Shown: piece after piece, positions 12,299-23,171 of the stretch
How the letters are laid out: the number at the start of each line of letters is the position of its first letter
Position numbering within the stretch: position 1 is the first letter of the stretch
DNA from: Gnetum montanum
Taxonomy: Eukaryota; Streptophyta; Gnetopsida; Gnetales; Gnetaceae
NCBI GenBank assembly: GCA_015680685.1
Contig: MNCI01006882.1
Coordinates: forward strand, 307,351 to 371,350
Direction of reading: 5' to 3'
Length of the DNA stretch: 64,000 bases
Program-made: the position numbers and the translations under genes
The notes under the pieces: model-generated
The model's database searches: none
What the model was told of the DNA's origin: nothing
The model's input: the letters and a program-made list of their open reading frames with translations, nothing else

Positions 12299-13135
12299 TG
12301 ATGAGTGGCGAGGTACCCCTACACTCCACCATACGAATACGAGCGTGCACGCGCGATCCGGTCGATCTCCGCAGACTAAATGCCTTAATGCCACAAGAAA
12401 CACTTGGGGTTAATCGTTCGTTGTCTTCCCAGGCTTGCTTGTAAGCATCACGGTGTATGGTTAAGCAAGTCTGAGGTATGTGATTTTTTTGGTATTTTCG
12501 ACTTATCTTCTATGCTACCAGGAGAAAGGGTTGAGAAACTAAGCTAACTCTAACTAAAGATCTAGGTCTAAATTAACTAGCATCAGCATCCGTTCCCACT
12601 TACCGGACACACCCTAAACTATGCAACTGCAGCTTACCAAACGCTAATCGTTACTGGGATCGCCACACGTAACGCAAGTGCTCGAGGTGGTCGTACTGAG
12701 GCACCTATTTAGCCTACGTGTGATAAGCAGCCGATTCCTTGACTAGTCGTACACATCCGTAGACGCTCGTAATCAAGTCGTACTTGAACGCACTAGGAAA
12801 GCAGGAAATGAACGCAATAAATGAAACCACGTGCTGCAAGGTTTATCCAATCAAGTTCGTCTTTATTGCCGTACACAACTTGGGTTCAGGTTACAAGCTG
12901 CTCGAATAAAGAGACGTTCACTCTAGAACTCCTACTGCGGGCACATGGGGAAAAATTCTAACTCTGGAGTGTTCAAACTGCCAGAGCTTCGCTACACTAG
13001 CCAGGATTGGGAAATGCAGGGAGTGCCGCCTCTTATTTATAGATATCGCGGTGGGACGCGATATCGCGTACACGATATCGCATGGGATGAGATATCGCGG
13101 CGGCCGCGATATCGCGTGCAAGTCACGTCTCATCA
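12299..13135 (-). repeat. 3' LTR of element A
   Basis: 837 bp, TGATGAG to CATCA on the plus strand. In element orientation: GATATC palindrome array (13135-13042), TATA box (CTATAAATAAG, 13042-13032), AATAAA at 12867-12862, and one copy of the 60-bp GCAGCCGATTCC unit (12727-12790). The R region should run from about 13005 to about 12845. Confidence 0.9.
13032..13135 (-). promoter_or_regulatory. LTR promoter: GATATC palindrome array plus TATA box
   Basis: Five GATATC cores occur in 94 bases, two of them in the full 12-bp palindrome CGCGATATCGCG, immediately upstream of CTATAAATAAG on the element's strand. The array makes up nearly all of U3, so it is probably the element's enhancer. Equivalent arrays are in every other intact LTR of this family in the window. 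The binding factor is unknown. Confidence 0.7.
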
Positions 13136-13147
13136 TACCCCCACGAC
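13136..13147 (-). other. Polypurine tract of element A
   Basis: The minus strand reads GTCGTGGGGGTA directly before the 3' LTR. The same motif precedes the 3' LTRs of D (24099-24110) and, as GTTGTGGGGGTA, of F (40133-40144). Confidence 0.8.
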
Positions 13148-13446
13148 TGAATGAAAACTCGTCCTCAAGTTCCTTACAATGATATCAGGTAGGTATGGGA
13201 TTATTAGGGGAAACGGAACTAATGGGATGACATGTGAACGGTCTTTATTACAAGACTTGACAAAAACTGGTGTTCATGACAACATGGGTGAACACCTTAT
13301 TACAATGACATCAGGCCACAGTTGGCAGCTGAGAGAAAAGAGGAGAGAAAATAGAAGAGAAGAAGAGAGAAGAGTCTTGTTGCTGCCAACACCTGGATTG
13401 CGCCTTCCGTTGTCCATCTGTAAGCGCACTATCAATTCCACTCCTT

Positions 13447-14350
13447 NNNNNNNNNNNNNNNNNNNNNNNNNNNNNNNNNNNNNNNNNNNNNNNNNNNNNN
13501 NNNNNNNNNNNNNNNNNNNNNNNNNNNNNNNNNNNNNNNNNNNNNNNNNNNNNNNNNNNNNNNNNNNNNNNNNNNNNNNNNNNNNNNNNNNNNNNNNNNN
13601 NNNNNNNNNNNNNNNNNNNNNNNNNNNNNNNNNNNNNNNNNNNNNNNNNNNNNNNNNNNNNNNNNNNNNNNNNNNNNNNNNNNNNNNNNNNNNNNNNNNN
13701 NNNNNNNNNNNNNNNNNNNNNNNNNNNNNNNNNNNNNNNNNNNNNNNNNNNNNNNNNNNNNNNNNNNNNNNNNNNNNNNNNNNNNNNNNNNNNNNNNNNN
13801 NNNNNNNNNNNNNNNNNNNNNNNNNNNNNNNNNNNNNNNNNNNNNNNNNNNNNNNNNNNNNNNNNNNNNNNNNNNNNNNNNNNNNNNNNNNNNNNNNNNN
13901 NNNNNNNNNNNNNNNNNNNNNNNNNNNNNNNNNNNNNNNNNNNNNNNNNNNNNNNNNNNNNNNNNNNNNNNNNNNNNNNNNNNNNNNNNNNNNNNNNNNN
14001 NNNNNNNNNNNNNNNNNNNNNNNNNNNNNNNNNNNNNNNNNNNNNNNNNNNNNNNNNNNNNNNNNNNNNNNNNNNNNNNNNNNNNNNNNNNNNNNNNNNN
14101 NNNNNNNNNNNNNNNNNNNNNNNNNNNNNNNNNNNNNNNNNNNNNNNNNNNNNNNNNNNNNNNNNNNNNNNNNNNNNNNNNNNNNNNNNNNNNNNNNNNN
14201 NNNNNNNNNNNNNNNNNNNNNNNNNNNNNNNNNNNNNNNNNNNNNNNNNNNNNNNNNNNNNNNNNNNNNNNNNNNNNNNNNNNNNNNNNNNNNNNNNNNN
14301 NNNNNNNNNNNNNNNNNNNNNNNNNNNNNNNNNNNNNNNNNNNNNNNNNN
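13447..14350. other. Assembly gap (904 N) in element A
   Basis: Run of N between PPT-proximal sequence and the tctaaggggtgtgctttgaatcc segment that also occurs in element D at 25332. Nothing can be said about its content; the true length is unknown. Confidence 0.98.
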
Positions 14351-14867
14351 TCTAAGGGGTGTGCTTTGAATCCTCACTTTTAGCTTTTTAGCTTTTTCTT
14401 TTTTTCCTTTTTTTTTGTTTTGTGTTTTTATGCGTGGGGACCACACCATGCAAAGACTTCTTTATTTTTATTGTCTCAGCTTCCGATTATTGGGTTACAT
14501 CGGAACGGTAAGAAAACCCAAGAAGAAAACATCCAAGCACCCAAGTGAATGACCAACACAAGAGCACCAAGTTCCCTTGAAGTCACACCCTTTTCAAATC
14601 CTTGAGTCCTTCCTTAGTTTGAGAAATGCCCAGTCACTGGTTCGTTAAAGTTCTTATTGGAAGGGAACTGTACATTTCCAAGCCAAGGGAAACCATAGAC
14701 TTGATGGATGGATGGATGAAGTGATCTCATTGCCTGCCATATCAAAAGAACATACCTTAGTATCAACAATGTAACTTAAAGGTAAAAACCAAACATTAGC
14801 AATTAATGAAAAACAGTTCATCCCATCGGCCCGAACACTTATTGGGTGACGAATTTACATGATGGAT

Positions 14868-14868
14868 G

Positions 14869-14897
<29 letters not shown>
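14868..14897. repeat. (CA)n microsatellite in element A
   Basis: About fourteen CA units in the non-coding 3' region. Element C has only a short CA tract at the equivalent place (near 441-450), so the run expanded in the lineage of A. Confidence 0.9.
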
Positions 14898-14900
<3 letters not shown>

Positions 14901-15072
14901 ATAGAAAAATATAACGATGTTGTAAAACAAAAACAAGAAAAGTTAAAGAAATTTGTAAAACAAAAATTAGAAAAGTTAAAGAAATTGTAAAACAAAAATG
15001 TGAAAAACAAAAACGTTGTAAAACAAAAATGTGTAAAACAAAAACTGAAAAAGAACTGAGGGCCCCATATGA

Positions 15073-18000
15073 TTAGCATAGGTGGCCATCTCCCCCATGA
15101 CTGAGTTGTGAGGGAGAGATCCGAAATAGTGAGCGCCTATTTGAATTTCTAAGCAGTGCCCAACTTCTCCCAAATGATGATCTTAGATTCAGGGGTGGAA
15201 GTTGGCGACGCTCACGTTCCAATGTGTCTATGCCACGGTTGTTGGCATGAGTTGCCTCAGTTCGTTCCATGCATATTTGTTTGCCCTTATGAGAAGCTGT
15301 CAACCACGGGGTGTCTACTACTTCTTGTGTGGTTGCTACATACAGGCATCTTTGTTGCAGAGTTTCCTGGGCACACCTGTGACATGGAGACATTTCCTCC
15401 GTGTCATCACCCGATGAATCACTGTATGTGATGCATGGAACTATCCTCTTCTCGATCTTTCCACATATGTTTATCTTGGAGATTTCCAAGGAAAGATCGC
15501 GGATCCTAAGGCATGCATCTACTGTGCTTAGCCATGCCCTTCCCATTATAATTGGGAAGTCCCCTTCGTTGTTGTTAACATCGATCACTAGGAAATCCAC
15601 TGGGTAGGACCAACCACACATAGTGGTAATAACGTCCTCCACTAATCCCAAGGGAATAGTGATGGACTGGTCTGCCAGCTCTAGTTGGATGTTGCTCTTC
15701 TTAAGTTGGGGCAGGTTCCAGGCGTGATACATCTTTCGCGAAATTAAGTTGACTCCGGAACCTGAGTCAAGAAGAGCTCGATGTGGTGCATTCCCAGCGA
15801 TCTGCAAATAAATAAAGGGACTCCCAGGATCAGTTAGTTTCCTGGGAAGGTGGCCTACCTTGATCCAGTCAGTTACGGTATGTGTTAACATAACCGTATG
15901 CGTTACACTCCCTTGGACTGAAGGGTGCTCCGAAGCGTTAGTAGTTAGAGGCCTATACATGTACCCGTCCGCTTGTTGTTGCGAGAGTTTGTCTGGGCTC
16001 TTAGTTCTGAAAAAGGGTCTCTTTTTTGTACAGTTATCGCCAGAACTAGTACCCGGTTGGATATTTACACTCTGAATATTTACAGCTCTCGCGGCGTGAC
16101 GTTGCTGCGGTTGGGTAGGCAATTCCCCTTGCATTGTTGGAGCAGGAGGTGTTATGGGAACTACTTGAGGAAGAGGTGCGGGTGGAGTTAGAGGATGGAC
16201 GGAATGTGGGATGTCTCCCGGAGGAGAAGGAGTCCTTCTGAAGTACTCCCGAGCGTAGTAGTGACGTTGTGGAGTAGTGTGACCCATAGCGTCACCTGGA
16301 GAAACTGGCTGCTGCACATAATAACCATAAGGATCAGGCTGCCGGTAAGGGTATTGATGTGTTGGCGGTGGCATCCCCCATGACTGTGGGTATTGCCACT
16401 GCTGATGTTGTCCGATGGGCTGCGGAGGCGTTCCACTTGGATAATACGTCAAGGGTTGGTGGAACTGCCTTGGGTTACCTTGTGGATAAGGTAACCTTCT
16501 GGGTGTTTGCCGTTGATTAAGTCTTGGATTTAATGCATACACCCCAGACTCCTGCAGATGTGAGATGATTGGACAACATCCCTTAGGATGGCCATAATAG
16601 CAGACCTCACATCCACTGTCATTGTCTAAATCAGAATTTTCAGCTTCATCGGAGTTAGAGATTTTTCCCTTACCCTTGTTATGTGCAGGGTTAAAGTTTC
16701 TCCGCATGTTTTTGCCTTTATCACTACTTTGCTCATCCTTAGACTCTTCTACAATTTTCAAAATTGTTTCTATTTGTGAGTCTAAGGAATCCCACATTTG
16801 GTCTACCTTAGCCGATACCTCGGTTGTTAACTTTTGGATCGGCACGGTTTTCCGGTTCACCAACTCTTCGAGTGGTGACTCATCCTCCTCATCACAGAAT
16901 TTCACTCCCTTCTTGCGAAGGGAGGGAACACGGTTGTATTCCTCCGCACTTTCTCTTTTACGTAGCTCACCCTCTTCTTGCGCTACTTGTTCCAACAAAA
17001 TCTCAACTTCATGGGCTCTTAGTTGAGAGAGTCTCCCTTGGGCGTAAGTCCCAAGAGTTCTTCTCGTTTCATTTCGTAGCCCATCCACGAGGTGGCGAAG
17101 TTGATCCCGTTTAGCGTACCCATGGCCCGGGCAACGATGTAGCAGTGTGTAGTAACGGGCCATGGCAGCATCCAAGGATTCATGAGTTCCTTGTTTCCAG
17201 CCTTGGATCTGCTTACACAAATTGGACACTCTGGAGTACGTTTGATATTTGTTGTTGAATAATTCGATCATCGTACTCCACCTCCTGGTGGTTTCCGATT
17301 CTAAGGACCGGTACCAACTTTCCGCTTCCTTAGTGAGTGTCCTTGGGAACAACTTGAGTTTTTGCCACTCATTGTCTATGTTCTGCAAGGCACAGGCGTC
17401 ATGGAGTGCCTGTAAATGATGTTGAGGATCAACGTTGTATCCCCCTTCAAACGTGGGATATTATTTATATCCAAACGCTTGATCCTACTATCTTTCAAAT
17501 GCCTCGTGGGAATCCTAACTGCCTCTCTAATATCGAGCATACTTCGGGTTGCGAATAGGGGTTCGTCATAATCATCTCTTTCATGACGTCTGTGATGTCT
17601 ACGTTGTGGTTCCCTATTCTCCCTACGTCCTTGCCCTTGTCCTAACTCCTCTCGACCTTCTTGTCGAGGCATTTCATCTCTTTTACCTTTACTCTCCGCG
17701 TTATGCCCATGGTGGTTGCGCCCAGATGTGGAAGGAGAGGGTGAATGATGTGATGAAGGGGAAGAAGAAGGAGATCCATCACCAAGGTGATGTTTCTTAC
17801 CTTCTCTTCGGCTGCTTCGGTCCCGATCGTTGTGATGATCAACGAGTCCGTCATTAGTGTGAGTGACTGTTCCTGCCGTGAACAGCTGGTGCTCACGAGG
17901 ATTAGAGCCTGGAATATGTATCGTTGATCTAAGGCCCTGATGCCTAACCTCTTCACTAGAGTGAGGAGGAGGAACATCATTTCCTAAGAAACCCATCGTG

Positions 18001-18419
18001 AGGGGTTCCTCTTCTCCTATTTCACTAATGACGTGGGGAACCTTGCCCTTCAATAGTGAATGTTGGCTCTCCTGCCTTGCATCCCGAATACGTTGGGCTT
18101 TTGTGGGACGATAATCCCTTGTATCATAATCATTCAAAACATATTCAGCAAGCAGCTCTTGCATGTCATTCTGTACCAAAGCACGGAAAAGCATGTTGGA
18201 AGCAGAGCTATCTGGGGGTAACACGATGCTACCTTGCATGTCTCTCCACTACAGTTGCTCATCTTGATGGAAAACAAAGGTAAAATCCGACACATACTGA
18301 TCGGGATGAGTATATGTGACCTTAGACTGTTGAGGACATGGTTGATCTCGGTTATGCGTATGATGCTGACTTTCTCCTGTATTATCCTTAGGTGAGTTGA
18401 TTTCATGAGAAGAAGCCAT
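15073..18419 (-). pseudogene. gag-protease gene of element A, one frameshift and one nonsense codon from open
   Basis: Starts MASSHEINSPKD at 18419. An in-frame TAG lies near 18250, between HQDEQL and WRDMQG. The frame is then open through an Arg/Ser/His-rich region to about 17450, where one base is missing relative to C and D (cttcaaacgtggg against cttcaaatcgt). It continues as a 771-codon frame (17388-15073): retrotransposon gag core (WYRSLESETTRRWSTMIELF, residues about 15-110), a knuckle-like CEVCYYGHPKGCC (CX2CX3HX4C), a Pro/Gln-rich linker, and an aspartic protease with ALLDSGSGVNLIS and FPIIMGRAWLST. The tail after residue about 715 is out of family because RT is deleted. Role: particle formation and polyprotein cleavage. 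Confidence 0.9.
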
Positions 18420-18546
18420 TTCTAATGGTGTGCTAACTTCACCGTTATTTATTGTTCTTGATTAACTGATTAACCCTAAGGTTCGTTTAAAGCTCACAAC
18501 GATGTGAGTGATATCCCTTATGTTAAATTGGCGTAAAAACACTTAG

Positions 18547-18564
18547 TCCTCGGCAACGGCGCCA
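18547..18564 (-). other. Primer-binding site (tRNA-Asp) of element A
   Basis: The plus strand reads TCCTCGGCAACGGCGCCA, 17/18 identical to the 3' end of plant tRNA-Asp, one base from the LTR edge. It is the best preserved of the six such sites here, matching the youth of element A. It is not a tRNA gene; only the terminal 18 bases match. Confidence 0.92.
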
Positions 18565-18565
18565 A

Positions 18566-19591
18566 TGATGAGTGGCGAGGTACCCCTGCACTCCACCATA
18601 TGAATACGAGCGTGCACGCGCGATCCGGTCGAACTCCGCAGACTAAATGCCTTAACGCCACAAGAAACACTTGGGGTTAATCGTTCGTTGTCTTCCCAGG
18701 CTTGCTTGTAAGCGTCACGGTGTATGGTTAAGCAAGTCTGAGGTATGTGATTTTCTTGGTATTTTCGGCTTATCTTCTATGCTACCAGGAGAAAGTGTTG
18801 AGAAACTAAGCTAACTCTAACTAAAGATCTAAGTCTAAATTAAGTAGCGTCAGCATCCGTTCCCACTTACCGGACACACCCTAAACTATGCAACTGCAGC
18901 TTACCAAACGCTAATCGTTACTGGGATCGCCGCACGTAACGCAAGTGCTCGAAGTGGTCGTACTGAGGCACCTATTTAGCCTACGTGTGATAAGCAGCCG
19001 ATTCCTTAGCCAGCCGTACACACCCGTGGGTGCTCGTAACTAAGTCGTACTTATCACACGTTCTTAGACTAACAATGAGCAGCCGATTCCTCAACTAGCC
19101 GTACACATCGGACTACCACTGGGATTACCAAGCGTAGAATCCTGGAATACGCTACTGGGTTACCAAGCAGCCAATGCTCGTAATTGAGTCGTACTCATGC
19201 ATTGCGTCAAGCAGCCGATTCCTTGACTAGCCGTACACGTCCGTAGACGCTCGTAATCAAGTCGTACTTGAACGCACTAGGAAAGTAGGAAATGAAACCA
19301 ATAAATGAAACCACGTGCTGCAAGGTTTATCCAATCAAGTTCGTCTTTATTGCCGTACACAACTTGGGTTCAGGTTACAAGCTGCTCGAATAAAGAGTCG
19401 TTCACTCTAGGACTCCTACTGCGGGCACATGGGGAAAAATTCTAACTCTGGAGTGATCAATCTGCCAGAGCTTCGCTACACTAGCCAGGATTGGGAAATG
19501 AAGGGAGTGCCGCCTCTTATTTATAAATATGGCGGCGGGACGCGATATCGTGTACGCGATATCGCAGCCTAGTGCAAGTCGCGTCTCATCA
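18566..19591 (-). repeat. 5' LTR of element A
   Basis: 1026 bp, 189 bp longer than its partner. The extra length comes mainly from extra copies of a 60-bp repeat at 18990-19275, while the palindrome array is shorter (two GATATC cores at 19541-19566, against five in the 3' LTR). It drives transcription of the element on the minus strand. Confidence 0.9.
18990..19275 (-). repeat. Tandem 60-bp repeats in the transcribed LTR leader
   Basis: Three recognisable units carry AGCAGCCGATTCC, CTAGCCGTACAC and GCTCGTAAY-AGTCGTAC: about 18992-19060, 19076-19190 (interrupted), and 19208-19275. The paired 3' LTR has one (12727-12790) and solo LTR E has two (41261-41325, 41362-41430); C and D have none visible. 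They lie downstream of the predicted transcription start, so they would be in the RNA leader. Confidence 0.75.
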
Positions 19592-19599
19592 ACATGTAA

Positions 19600-21250
19600 G
19601 GCACTTGGCAACAAAGGATGCTACATCTACCTTCATTCCTGACCACCATAATTTTGATTTCATGTTTTGATACATTTTGTTTCCACTAGGATGTCCTACT
19701 ATAGGAGGATTATGAAATTCATACATGATATTTTCTCTAAGATTATTACCTTAAGAAACATATGCTTTATTCTTAAACCTCATAACTTCATCATTTCCCC
19801 TAGTAAACATTTTTCCCCTTGGTTTTCTGATATTTCAAACTTGACCTTTTGAAAAAAGGAATCATTAATTTGTGCTTTAGCTATCGTGGATGGAATTTGA
19901 TCCCTGATTTCTATTATGACCTTAAAATATCCTCTTCTACTGAAAGCATCAACTACTTTATTACCTTTGCCTTCATGATACATAATCTCAAAATTGTAGT
20001 CACTAAGAAATTCAATCCATCTTCTTTTCCTTAAATTCAAATTTGGTTATGTAAAAATGTACTTTAGGCTTTGGTGATCAGTCCACACTTGAAAACTTGA
20101 TCCATACAAATAGTAATGCCAAAATTTAAATACATGAACAAGAACTACTAATATCAAGTCATGAGTAGGAAAATTCTTCTCATGAGTTTTGAGCTAGTGG
20201 GATTTATAAGTAATAACCCTATCATCTTGCATTAAAACACAACCTAAAACTTTCCCTAATGCATTAGCGTAGATCACATAAGATTTGCTAGCATCATGCA
20301 TGGCTAGTATTGGTGTAGTTGTAAGAAATTTTTTGAGTCTATTGAAACATTTTTTACACCTTTCTATCCAACTGAATTCCTTTTCTTTCCTAATAAGACC
20401 TATTAATAGAGATGCCACCTTTAATCTCCTCATTATCAATTTCTATCCCACTTCGCAACACTACATGTCCTAAAACTTGCATACTTTCTTGCCAAAATGG
20501 ACATTTGTTTAAGCTTTCATATAATTTATAATCTCATAACATTTGCAAAATAACTCTGAGATTTTTCTCATGTTACTTATAACTCTTAGAGTAAATTAAA
20601 ATGTCATCTACGAAGACTATCACAAATGAGTCTAAGTATAGGCAGAAAAATATGGTTCATTAGACTCATAAGCACTCCTAGAGAATTAGAAAGATCAAAT
20701 GACATCACTATAAACTAAAAATGTTCATATCTAGTTCTAAATGTTATCTTATGGATGTCTTCTTCTTTAATTCAAAGTTGGTGATATCTTGATTTAAGAT
20801 CTATTTTGGAGAATACTTTGACTTCCTTCAATTGATCAAATAAATCATCTATCGTTGGCAAGAGAGATTTGTTCTTGATGATAACCTTATTCAATTGTTG
20901 ATAATCAATACATTGCCTTAATGTGCCATCTTTCTTTTTGATAAATTAAATTGGTGCATCCCATGAAGACACACTAGGCCTTATAAAATCCTTTTGTATA
21001 AGTTCTTGTTACTGTAAATTTAGTCCTACCATTTTTGTGGAAGACAGTCTATAAGGTGCTAAAAATATAAGTGATGTTCTTGCTATCAAGTCTATAGTGA
21101 ACTCAATTACACAATGAGGTGGCAATACTGGAAGTTCTTTGGAAAAAATATCTTTGTACTCAAATATAATAGGAACATCATCTAAAGATTGTTGCTCATC
21201 TTCCAAAATGATTGATTTGTAATAAACAATGAAGATTTGATTATCTCTTT
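19600..21250 (-). pseudogene. RT and RNase H of element B
   Basis: Starting at about 21206, the minus strand shows the RT entry region (IFEYKDIFSKELPVLPPH), the catalytic box FVDDIL at 20619-20598, the connection/RNase H start FSWIERCKKCFNRLKKFL with TPILAMHDASK (20439-20194), and the RNase H end (RRWIEFLSDYNFEIMYHEGK) with KGNKVVDAFSRR at 20040-19780. Frames change repeatedly. It should copy element RNA into DNA; this copy cannot. Confidence 0.85.
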
Positions 21251-21529
21251 GAAGCTCCCTATTTATTTCTTAGCAAAAACCAAGTTCCTTGTATCTCTCT
21301 TAAGTTCCCCTTGAAATTTAATTTCTTGATCATTCACCTCTAAAGTAACTATCCTTTCCTTATAATCAATAATTGATTTATGTAAACATAGCCCATACCT
21401 GTCCAATGTAATGTTAAAAATTCCTAAATTTATGACAGTAGGTTCTAACTCAAACTCTTCCCCACATAAGAACAAGGTACATCCTTGGATCTTACCTTTA
21501 GACCCATTAACTAACTTAATATACCCCTC

Positions 21530-22690
21530 TATATAGGCACATAGCTTAAATTTTCATTTAAAACTAACCTAGGTGAGATGAAGCAATGAGTGGCACCACA
21601 ATAAAATAAAATTAATATGACTTTACCATTTAGTAAACCCTTACCTTCTATGATAGAATTTTGAAATTGCACACCTTGGTTTTCGACTCTAGCCTGAAGT
21701 CTTCCCATTGATTGATGAATAGATTGTGACACATTTTGGTTATCTTGGCTAGCATGCTTAGATTAATCCTCTAGGAAAAACTTCTTCAAATAAGCTCCAC
21801 CACATGTGTAACATCTTCAACTTTAAGTTGATCCCATACTAACATCTTAATTTTTGCCTTCCCCTATGGGATAAATTACTAGTTTGACTTTGCATGGGGC
21901 AGTTATAATTTTTGTTACTTCCTTGGGTTTCATATTGACTAAAAGACTAATTATTATTTCTAAAATAGTTATGAAAATTCTTAGATTTCCCTTGATGACT
22001 TGGCTGCCCAAGGCTCTAAAAACTTGGATCCTTCAGTGGTAAGTAGACCTTGCGATTAGCTTGAGATTTTTGCAAAGTATCCTCTGCAATTCTAGCCTTC
22101 TTGGTTGCTTCTACAACTATCCTAGGCTAAAAAATTAAGACTTTGACATATAAAGGTGGAATCAAACTCTCCATAAATCAGTTAGCCTTGTCTCTCTTAC
22201 TTAGTTTCATGTGGGAAACATACCTAAGGAGTTCCATAAACTTAGCTTCATGGGCACTAACACTGAAATTTGAAGTTTGCATTAAACTAAAAACCTCTTT
22301 CCTCTTCTTATCTAGGTAGAAATGAGTAATGTATTTTTCATTAAATATCCACATAAATTCATCCCAAGTGAGGCTATCCACATGAACAATTTCTACCACC
22401 TTAGTTTCTCACCTTGTAGCATGTAAATAGCAAGAGCTTCCCTTTCATTTTCAGAACATTCCAAGGTATTAATAACTTTTTCTATATCACTCAATCATTG
22501 TTTTATCCTAGCAAGATCTACTACTCCAGTGAACTTGAGAGGATTAAGCTTCATGAATGTTTGAATAAGGTTTTTGAAACCAATTAATCCTTACTAATTT
22601 TAATTGCCTAAAGGTTGGACTTAATATTGTTGTATTACCCATTCTACAAATGTGGGGCACTATACTTTCCATTGTTGAATTTACTCAACC
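21530..22690 (-). pseudogene. gag and protease of element B
   Basis: The gag core at 22399-22178 (SLTWDEFMWIFNEKYI, AHEAKFMELLRYV) matches chromovirus gag, with upstream remnants to about 22690. A zinc-knuckle start (CYTCGGAY) is near 21812-21790. The protease region at 21732-21529 reads YCGATHCFISPRL where family members have DSGATHSFIS, so the catalytic Asp is lost. Confidence 0.8.
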
Positions 22691-22815
22691 ATATTTAGCT
22701 CTATAGTACTAGCAAAAGCTATTTGGAGGTATCCATACCTTGGTGGTACCAGAGACCAGGAACCACCTAAAATGAATAAATACAAAACACTATTTCCTAT
22801 GGTATAGTCGTTTAT

Positions 22816-23029
22816 CTACCACAACACCAACATTATTTTATCATATGCCTCACTAATAGTTAAACTATAAATTTTATACCTTGCTAACTCTAAGTGGGAA
22901 GATAACAATCACAAACTTCTTATCAACTCACTAGTATACTTACATTACCCATCCATGAATTACGATCTAGTTGCATGTGAGAACTTGTGACTTACATGGT
23001 TGAGTGCTCAAATTCTCTACTGCTCATCA
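22816..23029 (+). repeat. Truncated 5' LTR end of element F
   Basis: Matches the end of the LTR at 40145-41999 (caacattattttatcatatgc to ctactgctcatca), without the solo-LTR E insertion. Sequence to the left belongs to element B, so the first 700 or so LTR bases are missing. Confidence 0.75.
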
Positions 23030-23030
23030 T

Positions 23031-23048
23031 TGCCACCATTACCATGGA
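23031..23048 (+). other. Degenerate tRNA-Asp primer-binding site of element F
   Basis: TGCCACCATTACCATGGA matches 12 of 18 bases of the complement of the tRNA-Asp end; four of the six differences are G-to-A. It starts one base after the CATCA end of the LTR remnant. Confidence 0.65.
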
Positions 23049-23171
23049 TGTATCAATGTTTGCTAGTTAGTTGATTTTACACATTTCATTACATCAAGTA
23101 TCACCAAGCCTATCTTTCATACTTAGAATAATTTTTCAAACTACACACACTTAAGTGTTAACTAAATTAAA

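Larger units (their letters stand above)
12299..19591 (-). mobile_element. Element A: young gag-protease LTR retrotransposon without RT/integrase
   Basis: Complete minus-strand element: 5' LTR 19591-18566, PBS 18564-18547, gag-protease 18419-15073, non-coding 3' region with a 904-base assembly gap (13447-14350), PPT 13147-13136, 3' LTR 13135-12299. The target duplication is perfect, acatg at 12294-12298 and 19592-19596, and the insertion disrupts element B. Paired LTRs differ at about 6 of the first 200 positions. No RT, RNase H or integrase is visible; about 2 kb separates protease from the 3' LTR and 0.9 kb of that is unsequenced, too little for a full pol. It would need enzymes from a relative such as D. 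Confidence 0.9.
10897..22815 (-). mobile_element. Element B: decayed Tekay/Del-like chromovirus (Ty3/gypsy)
   Basis: Minus-strand element with, in order, gag (about 22690-21740), zinc-knuckle remnant, protease, RT, RNase H, integrase and a C-terminal chromodomain, followed by a polypurine tract (10899-10919) and the 3' LTR. Every domain carries stops or shifts, so it is old. Element A (12299-19591) and the 235-bp insert (11568-11802) sit inside its integrase region. Its 5' LTR is not found: at about 22815 the sequence passes into the end of element F's LTR, so the 5' end was lost or B and F were joined by rearrangement. Confidence 0.8.

Noticed and set aside
13179-14449. Long ORFs of about 390 codons on both strands
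   Set aside because: Almost all codons are N from the assembly gap; only a few dozen real codons at the ends.
15156-17857. Plus-strand ORFs opposite the gag-protease gene of A
   Set aside because: Antisense shadows of a well supported minus-strand gene; the same applies opposite D gag (28590-30576).
18547-18564. Possible tRNA-Asp gene
   Set aside because: Only the 3' 18 bases match at each site, always one or two bases from an LTR edge; these are primer-binding sites.
18990-19275. CRISPR-like repeat array
   Set aside because: Units are imperfect, irregularly spaced, within an LTR of a plant retroelement; no spacers or cas genes.
22646-22668. Second LTR start of B (aaatgtggggcacta matches 10880-10894)
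   Set aside because: It falls within gag-coding sequence and similarity does not extend beyond 15 bases.
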